Assembly: GCA_964006375.1 (NCBI GenBank)
Contig: OZ023267.1
Span: forward strand, 13,922,846-13,986,845
DNA from: Tillus elongatus
Lineage: Eukaryota; Arthropoda; Insecta; Coleoptera; Cleridae
Length of the DNA: 64,000 nucleotides
Direction of reading: 5' to 3'
Notes under the pieces: generated by a model
Told to the model about the DNA's origin: nothing
Database searches by the model: none
The model's input: the letters and a program-made list of their open reading frames with translations, nothing else
Shown: one piece after another, positions 13,195 to 23,397 of the stretch
Layout of the letters: each line of letters starts with the position of its first letter
Numbering within the stretch: position 1 is the first letter of the stretch
Program-made: the position numbers and the translations under genes

Positions 13195-13262
13195 AAAAAG
13201 TCTGGTCGCAGTTAGTGGGTTAGAGTGGTGAATCTTCATAAAAATGTTTTTAATAGCAAATT
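13195..13262 (-). mobile_element. Degenerate HLE 3' end, reversed
   Basis: AAAAAGTCTGGTCGCAGTTA, then GTGGTGAATCTTCATAAAAA, is a mutated reverse complement of the HLE 3' terminus. Only this end remains. Confidence 0.6.
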
Positions 13263-13271
13263 TGTCTTTTT

Positions 13272-13870
<599 letters not shown>

Positions 13871-14117
13871 TTTAAAATTATAAATTAACACTTGCGTCTT
13901 TAGTTAACAAACAATTTCAACTCCATTTTTATCGAAAACTGTACATCCTATGGAATTTCTACTAGTATACCTTATTTTTTTATTAGTCTTAAATTTTTTT
14001 TAAAAGGTGGAAAATTTCAGAAATTTTGACTTTTAATATATTTTTTTTCTAAATTATAACCCTCAGAGTGTCCCTACATGCGCCACTGCTTCACATAATA
14101 AATCGTATTTTACGTTT

Positions 14118-14460
14118 TAGTGAATTTTCTTTAAAAAAATCACTCAGCTTAAATGGATTACACAATGCTTTGTTTTAATTAGATAGTCGAATTCCCCCGG
14201 TCCGTCCAAGTTCTGAGCTGACCTTTAATGTACTGAATTTCGACCACGAAATTAGAATGCATGTTTGTAAAAAAAAATTCAAGGCGCAGCAAGTGCTTCA
14301 TGGTAGCGAATTTTTAGGAAAATCGGCTCAGTTCAAATAGATTAAACAATTCTTTGTTTTAATTAAATAGTCGAATTCCCCCGGTCCGTGGCAGTTTTGA
14401 GCTGACCTTTAATGTATTGAATTTCGACAAGGAAATTAAAATGCATGTTTGTAAGAAAAG
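14118..14460. repeat. Direct duplication of about 185 bp carrying a reversed HLE 3' end
   Basis: TAGTCGAATTCCCCCGGTCC occurs at about 14186 and again at about 14370. Each copy is followed by GAGCTGACCTTTAATGTA, ATGCATGTTTGTAA and a reversed HLE terminus (GCAGCAAGTGC). The start at 14118 is an HLE 5' hairpin end. A related piece (AATAGATTAAACAATGCTT) is at 17348. Confidence 0.75.
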
Positions 14461-14463
14461 AAA

Positions 14464-14782
14464 CTCGGGATGCAGCAAGTGCGTTATGGCAGCGAATTTT
14501 TTTTAAATGCTTCAAATTTGAAGAGCTCAATTTGCTATTAACCTATAAGGTTCGTTGGCCAGGGAACTAGTTTTTTAGGGAAGATTTTAATTTTATTTTC
14601 GAAAAATTTGTGTCTATTTTTAAACAATAAAGTTATTTTGATGAAATATGGTACATTGTTTCTACAACATATGTTATAGTGGTAATCAAATTTGTGGCTG
14701 CTTTCTTAAAAAAACACATATTTGCTATTTAAAACATTTGTAAGAAAATTCACTACCATAACGCACTTAATGCGTCCAGATT
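14464..14782. mobile_element. HLE-derived inverted-terminal element M1
   Basis: The left end is the reverse complement of the HLE 3' terminus (ATGCAGCAAGTGCGTTATGG) and the right end is the same terminus forward (CACTACCATAACGCACTTAA), giving terminal inverted repeats of about 33 bp around roughly 250 bp with CTATTAACCTATAAGGTTCG and GGTACATTGTTTCTAC. Copies M2, M3 and M4 share the interior. It looks like a MITE, but both ends are HLE 3' ends. Confidence 0.8.
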
Positions 14783-15234
14783 TTTTTTCTTCATATGCTC
14801 TTAATATTCACTCATGTAAAAATTTTGAGAATCTTATCCTTAGCCGTTTTAAAGATAATTAAGACAAATCACTTTAAGCGTAACAACTTTAACACCCTGT
14901 CTCTTAATATCATGACCTTAACATGAAAAATGTTATACGAACTACCCCCACTATTTTTTCAAGGGCAACTCACACCCCAATTTTTTTAAGCATAATCAGT
15001 ACACCCTATATATAGGCAACTTGTCTTCAGAATTTATTTAAAACAAATATATGATATACCGAAATTCTGACCTCCAAATTAAAAGGAAAAAAATAGGTGC
15101 CACTAGAGGCCTGTCGAGGACACAAGACCAACATTTCATGATGTGTGATGAATAGAATGTGTTAAATATATACTACAGACAAGCATTAAGTTTCGCAAAA
15201 CGTTTATGAGTTGCCAAAAAATTTGTTTGATAAT
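14783..15234. other. No recognisable gene or repeat
   Basis: AT-rich spacer between M1 and the next HLE 3' half, with no supported feature. Confidence 0.35.
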
Positions 15235-15490
15235 TTTATTATTCTTCTCATAAAAACGTCAAAGTGGAGATTTGAAACGTCAAAACTTTCTGTGAACCTG
15301 GAAAATTAAACTTTGACATGTAAGAAAGTCTTTATTTAGACAATATCCATACCAAATTGAATCAAATCAACTTCAATAATATTTCAGAGATACATTTTTA
15401 ATAAAAAGACTTTATTTTTTTGTGATTTTCATGAGCTCAAATAATTTTTGAAAATGCTATACCATAACGCATTTACTGCGTTGAGACTTT
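15235..15490 (+). mobile_element. HLE 3' half
   Basis: Contains the distal right-region signature AACGTCAAAGTGGAGATTTG and ends ATACCATAACGCATTTACTG CGTTGAGACTTT. It directly abuts the 5' end of HLE copy 7, the second head-to-tail junction in the window. Confidence 0.7.
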
Positions 15491-15610
15491 TTTAGTGATT
15501 TTTCTTAAAAAAAAACACTAATGGGGATATCGCGACTTTTAAATTTTTTAAAAATTTCTTCAAATGAGCGCGTTTTATGAGCCCTGGAACCTAAATCCGA
15601 GGTCGGTTTT

Positions 15611-15616
<6 letters not shown>

Positions 15617-15699
<83 letters not shown>
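15617..15699. repeat. (TA)n core of HLE copy 7, left part
   Basis: About 83 bp of TA repeats ending at the Penelope-like insertion. Confidence 0.97.
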
Positions 15700-15702
<3 letters not shown>

Positions 15703-15767
15703 CAGAAAGATTTCCGCGGTCTTTAATGTGAGACATGCTTGGTTCTCGGGTTAAACGAGCATTCATA

Positions 15768-16403
15768 ACACGATCCCTTAGACTAACGGACAACAACAAC
15801 AAACAGACAGAATTAAACTTGTTAAGACAGACATTGCTAGAAAACGGATACGACAACAATCACATACTACGAAACATTAGAAACGCACAACAACAAACCA
15901 CTACACTACAACAAGAACAAACGGCGTCCACACAACAACACACAGCGTTTTTACCATACATTAAAGGTGTCACCGACAAAATCAGCCGAATTTTCAGAAC
16001 CCATAATATCAAAACGGTATTCACAACAGACCAAAAACTGTCAAATCTTATAAAAACTCCCAAGGATACGATTCCAAACGAATCCCACGGAGTTTACGAA
16101 ATTCCTTGTTCTGACTGCTTCCGAACTTACGTAGGACAAACAAACAGACGCATCCACAATAGAATATACGAACACACCCTCGCAGTTAGAAAATCCGACC
16201 CCTCATCGGCGCTGGCCATGCATCATATTCATACAGGGCACAAAATAGACTTCGATAATGCCAAAACAATAGCACCGGTTTACAATTTCAAAACGAGAAT
16301 TATCCGCGAGGCAATCGAGATTGAAAAACGTCCCGATTGTTTAAATAAGAGAGATGATGGTCTTCGCCTTCCGACTACTTGGAAACCTATTATATCTTCT
16401 TAA
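15768..16403 (+). CDS. Penelope-like RT/GIY-YIG protein, C-terminal part
   Basis: About 210 residues open to a TAA at 16401-16403. An N-terminal Gln/Asn/Thr-rich segment (NNNKQTELNLLRQTLLENGY) is followed by PYIKGVTDKISRIFRTHNIK and then the endonuclease: GVYEIPCSDCFRTYVGQTNR with the GIY-YIG-type pair (GVY...YVG) and the Arg-rich helix RRIHNRIYEH, then HHIHTGHKIDFDNAKTI and an Ile/Glu-rich end. Penelope-like elements use this nuclease to nick the target and prime reverse transcription. Conserved spacing suggests little decay, but the RT half is gone, so it cannot be autonomous. The initiator Met in frame at 15735 lies in the inverted tail and is probably not natural. Confidence 0.85.
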   Translation, partial: TRSLRLTDNNNKQTELNLLRQTLLENGYDNNHILRNIRNAQQQTTTLQQEQTASTQQHTAFLPYIKGVTDKISRIFRTHNIKTVFTTDQKLSNLIKTPKDTIPNESHGVYEIPCSDCFRTYVGQTNRRIHNRIYEHTLAVRKSDPSSALAMHHIHTGHKIDFDNAKTIAPVYNFKTRIIREAIEIEKRPDCLNKRDDGLRLPTTWKPIISS

Positions 16404-16740
16404 CAAACACACAAAAAGGAAATAAATTCCACAGACAATTTTATTGCATCATTATCTGCCTCAACAAATGCCGGTGACCCTCTTAATCCTCCTCTAGATA
16501 CCGTGACCAAAGCCCCCCACTTAATTGACGGTGACCCCACTACTTTCACTGATGACGCAACAGGTAGACGGAACGACATATATAAGACAAGACTTGCAAC
16601 GAACTGCCAGATCTCTCTGAGGCCTAGGGTTGAACACACTGAGACCTCACAGACGATCTCCGGCGAGATTTGGGGAGTAGGCAGATTGAGGCCCCGTAAT
16701 CGAGCTACAACAACCCAACCTACCTTTATCCACCGCTCTA

Positions 16741-17070
16741 AGGAGTAGGCAGATTGAGGCCTTAGAGTGTCCTTACATATTTCCTTTACCTACCTTTGTC
16801 CATCACTCTAAGGAGTAGGCAGATTGAGGCCTTAGAGTGTCCTTACATATTTCCTTTACCCACCTTTGTCCACCACTCTAAAGAGTAGGCAGGTTGAGGC
16901 CTTAGAGTGTCCTTACATATTTCCTTTACCCACCTTTGTCCACCACTCTCAGGAGTAGGCAGGTTGAGGCCTTAGAGTGTCCTTACATATTTCCTTTACC
17001 CACCTTTGTCCATCACTCTAAGGAGTAGGCAGATTGAGGCCTTAGAGTGTCCTTACATATTTCCTTTACC
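16741..17070. repeat. 70-bp tandem array in the Penelope-like 3' region, about 4.7 units
   Basis: AGGAGTAGGCAGATTGAGGC starts at 16741, 16811, 16881, 16951 and 17021, exactly 70 bp apart, and units differ at only a few positions. A diverged unit precedes at 16671. The array ends at the tail motif. The 32.7-33.0 kb copy has one such unit, duplicated as part of a 150-bp repeat. Confidence 0.93.
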
Positions 17071-17153
17071 TCTTGAAAATGTCTCCAAAACAGGAGCCGA
17101 AACGTCGAGTTTCCATAAATTCTGGACGCGGTTTAACCCGAGAACCAAGCATG

Positions 17154-17156
<3 letters not shown>

Positions 17157-17220
<64 letters not shown>
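17157..17220. repeat. (TA)n core of HLE copy 7, right part
   Basis: About 64 bp of TA repeats starting right at the end of the Penelope-like element. Confidence 0.97.
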
Positions 17221-17223
<3 letters not shown>

Positions 17224-17377
17224 TATTATTATGTGTCACACCGATAATTCAAGAAAATAATGGGCTAATTTTGATAAGATTTGGTGAGTACCTTCCTTTC
17301 GCAAATGGCTGGGATCAGTTCGTTAGCCAAGCAAATCGGCTCAGTTTGAATAGATTAAACAATGCTTAATTTTAATT

Positions 17378-17688
17378 AGCAAGTGCGTTATGGTAGCGAG
17401 TTTTTATTAAATGCTTCAAATTTGATTAGCTCAATTTGCTATACATATATAAGGTTCGTTGGTCGGGAACTAGTTTCTTCGGAAACATTTAAAGTTTATT
17501 TTCGAACATTTTTTGTACATTTTCAAACAATAAAGTTATTTTTATGAAATATGGTACATTGTTTTTACTATATAGGTTATACTGGTAACCAAATTTGATG
17601 ACTGCTTTCTTAAAAAAACACATATTTGCTATTTAAAACATGTTTATGAAAATTCACTACCATAACGCACTTGATGCGACCAGACGTT
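17378..17688. mobile_element. HLE-derived inverted-terminal element M2
   Basis: Left end AGCAAGTGCGTTATGGTAGC (outer bases lost), right end CACTACCATAACGCACTTGA TGCGACCAGAC. The interior matches M1 and M4 (GGTACATTGTTTTTACTATA, TAGGTTATACTGG). Confidence 0.8.
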
Positions 17689-18660
17689 TTCAATCACTGA
17701 ATGATTCCAATTTTGAAAGTAAGTTCACTTGCTACCATATTGGTATGTAATAAACTTTTTGCATGAGAAATTCTTTAATCAGCTAAAAAGACTGAGTTTT
17801 AAACGAATAAAATTTTCACGAACGCTTGTATGCAGTTTTATAATTTATAGATAATAATCTTGGAAATAATCGCAATGATTGTAGAAATGTACCCTCTTTA
17901 TAATATCTCCCGAGAATGAATAGCATTACTAAGTCAAATGCAAACAACTTCACGGACGTGGTGTTTGATGTCTTGAGTCCTTCATTATAAAAGAACCCTC
18001 CAAGAACTTTGACAAAATCATCCCGTTGACAACTCATAGATTACATCTTTCATTGTCGCTATTGATCGCAGAGTTTAAATGAACTTTCGAACATTTTAAA
18101 TTGGTTTTCTTTACCATATCTCTCTACGTTGTTGTTTTGTTTCTGCTTATACTTTAACGCAAACCTATTTTACACAGCAATGGTTCTCCAAGTGTACTTC
18201 AAACCTCGCTTCCTTAAATACAAGCAAAGTAACCGACCAAATATATAATTTTTCTGTGTTTACGAACCTAGTTTTATCGATAGTAGTTTAGTATAAATTT
18301 AGATTTGCAGAACTTGCTGGTACGTAGGGCGCTAACAAGTCCAATGAATACATTCTGCCTGGGATTTCGCCCCTCTCTTTATCGGTCTTTAGTCTTTACC
18401 TGAGACGTAGTATAAAAGGTGATGTTTAGTTGTAAGTTGTTTAGAATTTTTCATCCTCCGATGATGATAACTTTGTTAGTGAAACGATTGTCAGGTCTTT
18501 AAAAAGATGTGTTGTGCTGATTTGGGTTCTCCAAGTGTACTTATCAGTGCTCATCGCCGGTTATAATCTTTACTTAGTCAATGAATACACCTTCTTTATA
18601 AAACCTTATGCAGAGTTTTCGTTGCTTCTCCAGCCAATAAATGTCAGTTTAATTTACTTT
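17689..18660. other. Mostly unrecognised, with one retroelement tail near 18449-18545
   Basis: The only repeat recognised is TCATCCTCCGATGATGATAA to CTCCAAGTGTACTTATCAGT, which recurs as an inverted pair at 25.75-25.92 kb. The rest has no supported gene. Confidence 0.4.
18449..18545 (+). repeat. Retroelement tail with hammerhead-like motif (tail family P3)
   Basis: CCGATGATGATAAC, a TTT loop, GTTAGT and GAAACG resemble the core order of a hammerhead ribozyme (CUGANGA, stem II, GAAA) as found in Penelope-like tails. It is followed by TGATTTGGGTTCTCCAAGTG. The first core base is C-C rather than C-U, and stem II is imperfect. Confidence 0.45.
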
Positions 18661-19053
18661 CAGTGATTTTTCGTTGACAAAATTATCTAATGGAGAGATC
18701 CCGACTTCTGAATTTTAAAAGATTTTTTTCAAATGAGCGCGAACTAGGACCCCTAGAACCCACTTCCGGGGTCAGTTTCAATTTTTGTGCCTCCCTTTTG
18801 TAAGTGGCTTGGATAAGTTCGTTAGGCAGGAAAATCTAGCCAGGTTTTCCGGCAAAATTTTGAGTTTTCTTTCGGAAAAATAAAAAGCTATGGTAACCAA
18901 ATTTGGTACGTAGATTTATAATATAAAGACTAAACTTTACACCAAAATCTAGATTTCTATGTTGCAAGAAAAAAAAGTTATAAAAAAATCTCGATGCCAG
19001 ATCATTTCTATGAAAATTCACTACCATAACGCACTTGCTGCGCCCAGACTTTT
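18661..19053 (+). mobile_element. HLE copy 8, type I, complete ends but without a TA tract
   Basis: 393 bp from CAGTGATTTTTCGTTGAC to the hairpin end (CATAACGCACTTGCTGCGCC). The left block passes directly into the right block (TTTCAATTTTTGTGCCTCCC) with no microsatellite. It best shows the conserved non-TA content of type I and that the TA core is dispensable to the rest. Confidence 0.88.
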
Positions 19054-19268
19054 ATTTGTTTGAGGTTGAACGGGTTAATTTATAATTATTTTAACGCTAA
19101 AACATATTGCAAACTTATTTTTAACTTTTTCTCTTAGTTCCCTAAACTTTTTAATAAATTTTCTTAAAAAATTCACTAATGACGAGATCGCGACTTTTGA
19201 ATTTTGAAAAAATTTCTTCAGATGAGCGCGAACTAGGCCCCCTAGAACACTTATCCGGGGTCAGTTTT

Positions 19269-19371
<103 letters not shown>

Positions 19372-19405
19372 TCAAAAAAATGTGGGAAAGCCGTCAGTTG
19401 CAAAA

Positions 19406-19662
19406 GAAAACTCTTTATTAAAAGCAGGGGTTTCGGAAAAGTTCATTCCATTCTCAAGGATATAACGTGAGTTTTACTATGACTAATTATGCAATAACAG
19501 ACATGAAAAAAAAAACCTTTATATAAATTTGAGTGAAGTCAAATTTACATAAGGGTTTTTTCCATGTTTGTTTTTGCATAATTAGTCGTAGTAAAACTCA
19601 CGTTATATCCTTGAGAATTGAATAAACTTTTTCGAAAGCTCGGATTTTAATAAAGAGTTTTA
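19406..19662. repeat. Palindromic foldback made of two inverted retroelement tails (P2)
   Basis: The left arm CTCTTTATTAAAAGC...CTCAAGGATATAACGTGAG and the right arm CTCACGTTATATCCTTGAG...AATAAAGAG are inverted copies of about 120 bp with a short centre (TTTGAGTGAAGTCAAATT). Each arm ends in a tail motif resembling those of Penelope-like elements (TTGAGAATTGAA, loop, TTTTTCGAAAG). No coding sequence. Confidence 0.85.
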
Positions 19663-20165
19663 TTTTTCACAGTCACAAAGATTATCTCAAAAAGTAATGG
19701 GCTGATTTTTATTAAATCTGGTAAGTACCTCCCTTTTGCAAGTGGCTTGGGCAAGTTTGTTAGCCAGGAAAATCGGCATCACAAGTTTTTCGCAAAATGT
19801 TTATATCTCCGGAAATAACAAAGTAAGGGCAACCCAATTTGGTATGCGTATTTGTATTATAAAAAGTGAACCACGCACCAAAATTTTGGTCTGTAAGTTA
19901 AAAGAAATGAAAAGAAAATGCTATAAGTTGAGATTTCAAACGTCAAAATTGACAACATTTAGACAAAGAACTTGAAACAAATACAGGTTATGTAAAGAAA
20001 ATGTTGCAAGAAGAGTGTTTTACAAACCCTTAAGTTTCAGCTTCAACCATCATTGGCCTTCATTTTACTAAAATATTTCCAAAAAATTCATTTCAAACAG
20101 ACCCTTCCCTTGATGCTTTGGCAACAGTTTTAGTTAAGTTTATGGTTTAACAGTCTATAATTTTT

Positions 20166-20303
20166 AGCTAATTTTCGTAGAAAAAATGTGTTAATAAGGG
20201 GACCGAGAATTTTGAATTTGAAAGAGATTTCTTCAAATGTGTGAAAACTAGGCTCTCTAGAATCCATATCCGTGTTTAGTTTCAGTTTTTATCTGTTTGC
20301 GTA
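20166..20303 (+). mobile_element. HLE copy 10, degenerate left block only
   Basis: TAGCTAATTTTCGTAGAAAA, AATAAGGGGACCGAGAATTT, AGGCTCTCTAGAATCCATAT and GTTTAGTTTCAGTTTTTATC match the left block with many substitutions. There is no TA tract; it runs into the repeat at 20304. Confidence 0.65.
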
Positions 20304-20528
20304 TATACAGGGTGACGCATTTCTAAGGCAAAAGTCAATATAATTGTTATTGTGCAAGATACGAGAAAAATTTGTATACGTTAATTGTAGGGTGTCTTGA
20401 GCTGCATCTTATAAAATCATTTTGACAATCACAGGCTAGTCGTTGGTGATACCTAGAATTTTTTCGAACATTCCTTATATTATTGCATTTTTGCATTTTC
20501 ATCGAAATATGATGAATGTTTGAAAAAG
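20304..20528. repeat. Dispersed repeat of about 220 bp, left neighbour of M3
   Basis: TAGGGTGTCTTGAGCTGCAT and AGTCGTTGGTGATAC recur with the same order and spacing at 56935-57130, again directly before an M element (M4). The paired block may therefore be one larger unit. Confidence 0.7.
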
Positions 20529-20731
20529 AATCGCGACGCAGTAAGTGCGTTTTGGTAGCGAATTTTCATTAAATGCTTCAGATTTCAATAACTCAAATTG
20601 CTATTAACCTAAGGTTAGTTGACTAGGAACCAGTTTTCTCGGAAACACTTCAGGTTTATTTTCGGAAAATGTTTGTACATCTTCAAAAAAATATATATTT
20701 TGATAAAATATTGTACATTGTTTTTACTATA

Positions 20732-22296
20732 CAGGGTGTTCTATAAGCTCTATGACAAACTTTGCCAGATAATATCTCTCATAATTATAAACAATTTTTC
20801 TCAATGAACATGGGTCCGATTCGCTTTTGTTAATAATTTACAAGCATTGAACCTTTACTAACAAATAAAAATAAAAATTTAATTCAAATGAAAATCACAA
20901 AACTTAAGGCTATAAAAATTGTTCGAAATGTCCACCCTCGGCTGAACGCAAGCCTCACATCGACGAACTAAAGATTCGGCCACTCGAAGGATGAGATTTG
21001 GATCATTTCTTATTTGGTTAGCTGCATTTTGAATTCTTTCAAGTAACTGCTGATGGGTAGTGATTTCAACATGGTAGATCAGCTGCTTCATGTGTCCTCA
21101 TAAATAAAAATCTAAAAGATTGAGATCAGGGCTACGAGGTGGCCATGATATTGGACCTCCTTGACCTATCCATTTATTTGGGAAATGTTCATTTAACTAA
21201 GCAGCAACTTGTCTTCCTCTATGTGGTGGTGCACCGTCGTGTTGATACCACATATTCTGAATAATATTAAGTTGTACGTCATCAATGCACTCTAAAAGGT
21301 CGTGTTCTAAGAAATGTCTATACATATCTGCATTTAAACGATCATTTAGAACATGCACAGGTAATAGATTATTGTTGAAAATGCCACCCCAATCGTTGGC
21401 ACTGAATCGTTGCTGAAATCGTCTTGATCCAGTTGCATGTGCATTTTGCAACTCCCATACATGTTCATTATGATTATTTATGCCGTCCCTAGTAAATCAC
21501 GCTTCATCAGACCACATGAGGAGCGAAATGAATCTATCATTTTGTGCTTGTTGCTAAAGTAACCAGCGACAAAATTCTAATCGCTGTGGGGCATCCCCAG
21601 TATGCAACGCCTGTACATTTTGGCGATGAAACGGATGTAACATTTCTCTGTTCAAAACACGCCATGCAAAATTCGGTGATACATGAACGTTACTAGATAT
21701 ACGCCGAACACTAATTGAAGGGTTATCAAGGGCAGCATCTATTACATTTTCTTCATCTTGTACATTTACTTCAGTAGGACGAATGGCCTTCTTTGGAGCG
21801 GGATTATCTGCTTCTCGAAGTCTACGAAATGATGCACTAAACCCTGTGTGGGCAGGTTGGTGTCTATTTGGATATCTGCGTCGATGTTCTCGAGCTGCTT
21901 CTCTGGCGTCCCATTGGAATGCCCATATACAAAACAATATCTGCATATTCCTCAGTTGTTAATAAATGCATTGTTTATTTAGAACTTTTAAACGAAGTAT
22001 CAAATATTGTACCATTAAAATGACACTAACAATATTTATTGTCATAACAACTGACATTTTTATTTATCAGCCTACTTTTGATTGAAGTAGGTGTACCTAT
22101 ATTTTATAGGTGTGCATTGTTTCACTTTCAAATGATTTTGTGTCACTTCCTGGTTGACTGGAAAAATTATGATTTTTTAAATGCTTGTAACTTTTAAACA
22201 AAAACGAATCGGACCAATATTCATTAACAAAAAATGTTTAGAATTTTGATATCTATCATCTGGCAAAGTCTGGCATAGATCTTGTAGAACACCCTG
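20732..22296 (-). mobile_element. IS630-mariner DD41D transposon T1, complete ends, TA target duplication
   Basis: 1565 bp. The inverted ends start CAGGGTGTTCTA at left and finish TAGAACACCCTG at right, and similarity extends over 100 bp (CTTTGCCAGAT, GGTCCGATTCG). Flanking TA dinucleotides are at 20730-20731 and 22297-22298. M4 at 57333-57344 shows the empty site with a single TA at this position. The transposase gene is on the minus strand. Confidence 0.92.
20879..21946 (-). pseudogene. DD41D transposase of T1, broken
   Basis: The minus strand gives, in order: N-terminal helix-turn-helix (WDAREAAREHRRRYPNRHQP, then FRRLREADNPAP), a second DNA-binding part (VIDAALDNPSISVRRISSNV), HPFHRQNVQALH, the first catalytic region MWSDEA near 21500 (followed by a stop), FSANDWGGIFNNNLLPVHVL, second Asp in YQHDGAPPH (about 21220), and third Asp in RSPDLNLLDFYL (about 21130). 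There are 41 residues between the second and third Asp, the spacing of the rosa-like DD41D group. The C-terminal end is VRRCEACVQP. Four or more stops and frameshifts make it inactive, but TIRs and catalytic residues remain readable. Confidence 0.88.
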
Positions 22297-22400
22297 TATA
22301 GGTTATACCAGTAACCAAATTGATTGCATTAAAAACATATTTGCTGGTAAAAACATTTTAATGAAAATTCACTTTTATAACGCATTTGCTGCGTCCTGAC

Positions 22401-23188
22401 TTTTCAGCCTTAAACAACCCCTAATTATTAGTATATGTCGACAATATCTTTTTTAGAATCGCTTTGTTTCTTTAAATATCAACAAGAGACGATATCTCAA
22501 AGTTTTTATAAATAATTCAGAGAAAAAAAACTAAGGCGGATTTTATTATCGAGATAGATAATAGGAAATAGTATTTCTGACACAGAATAATGGATCCTAA
22601 TGGAAAAGACGGAGAGTATCATATTGCCTGCGTCATCAGTGATATGATAAATATAAAGATTATACATAGTGAGCTACTGGAGTAAAGATATGTCGTTCGT
22701 TTTCGACAATGGCTGCACGGTTTGAATTATGATACGGAAATTGCATACCTAGATATTCTTTTGTCGTTTTTTAAATAAATATATTGGGTACACAATTTAC
22801 CTCAAAAACCTAACTCTATCTTTAAACAACATTAACTCGAAACGCTTCATAATAAAAATACTGGTTATTCGTAGATTGTAACGCTATAATTACATTAGCT
22901 AAAATCCAAAATAATATGCACCAAGGCGCAAGACAGCAAGCTTTTTCCGTTAGTAAAGTTCTATAGGAAGATAAATCTGGTAAATTACTGTCCTCACTAA
23001 AAAATTTAACTTAAACGAACAAGGAGAAAAAGCTCAAGCTTCTTATGGTAGCCAGATTCTATAGGAAGCGGAATCTGGTTGAGCAATGTTTCCACCTGAA
23101 AGGTAACCTAATGCTAAGGAAATGCTGCTAAAACACGTAGTTTGTCGAGCTGAATCCAACGCAGCCTTCGGATTTGACCTCGCTTTAT
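22401..23188. other. No recognisable gene or repeat
   Basis: AT-rich, with no repeat block shared with the rest of the window. It may be unique host DNA between two nested elements. Confidence 0.35.
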
Positions 23189-23309
23189 TAGTGAATTTTC
23201 GTAGAAAAAATTCACAAATGGGGAGATCCCGACTTTTATATTTTGAAAAAAAAAATTGCAAATGAGCGCGAACTAGGACTATTAGACCTCATATCCGGGG
23301 TCAGTTTCA

Positions 23310-23312
<3 letters not shown>

Positions 23313-23394
<82 letters not shown>
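23313..23394. repeat. (TA)n core of HLE copy 11, interrupted at its right end
   Basis: About 82 bp of TA repeats up to the T2 junction. No TA tract survives on the other side. Confidence 0.97.

Positions 23395-23397
<3 letters not shown>

Larger units (their letters stand above)
15725..17157 (+). mobile_element. Penelope-like element, copy 1 (5'-truncated)
   Basis: Holds a GIY-YIG endonuclease C-terminus, a long 3' region with 70-bp tandem repeats and a tail with CAGGAGCCGAAACGTCGAGT. The last 29 bp (17131-17159, GTTTAACCCGAGAACCAAGC onward) recur inverted at 15729-15755, so the insert is bounded by inverted tail copies, a feature known for Penelope-like elements. The RT domain is missing. 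It sits in the TA core of HLE copy 7. Confidence 0.85.
15493..17345 (+). mobile_element. HLE copy 7, type I, split by a Penelope-like element
   Basis: The left half is 15493-15699 (5' hairpin, left block, start of the TA tract). The right half is 17158-17345 (rest of the TA tract, GTGTCACACCGATAATTCAA, right block). The Penelope-like element lies between the two TA parts, so it entered the microsatellite core. Confidence 0.85.
20531..22400. mobile_element. HLE-derived inverted-terminal element M3, interrupted by a DD41D transposon
   Basis: Left end TCGCGACGCAGTAAGTGCGT, right end ATAACGCATTTGCTGCGTCC. The element is split after TTTTTACTA at a TA. The other half resumes as TAGGTTATACCAGTAACC at 22299. 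Confidence 0.82.

Noticed and set aside
16503..16748. Plus frame shared by both Penelope-like copies (GEIWGVGRLRP)
   Set aside because: Lies after the stop of the endonuclease in the 3' region and runs into the tandem repeats; conserved as DNA because the copies are related, with no sign of coding constraint.
16741..17070. CRISPR-like array of 70-bp periodic units
   Set aside because: Units are contiguous tandem repeats without unique spacers, in a eukaryotic retroelement.
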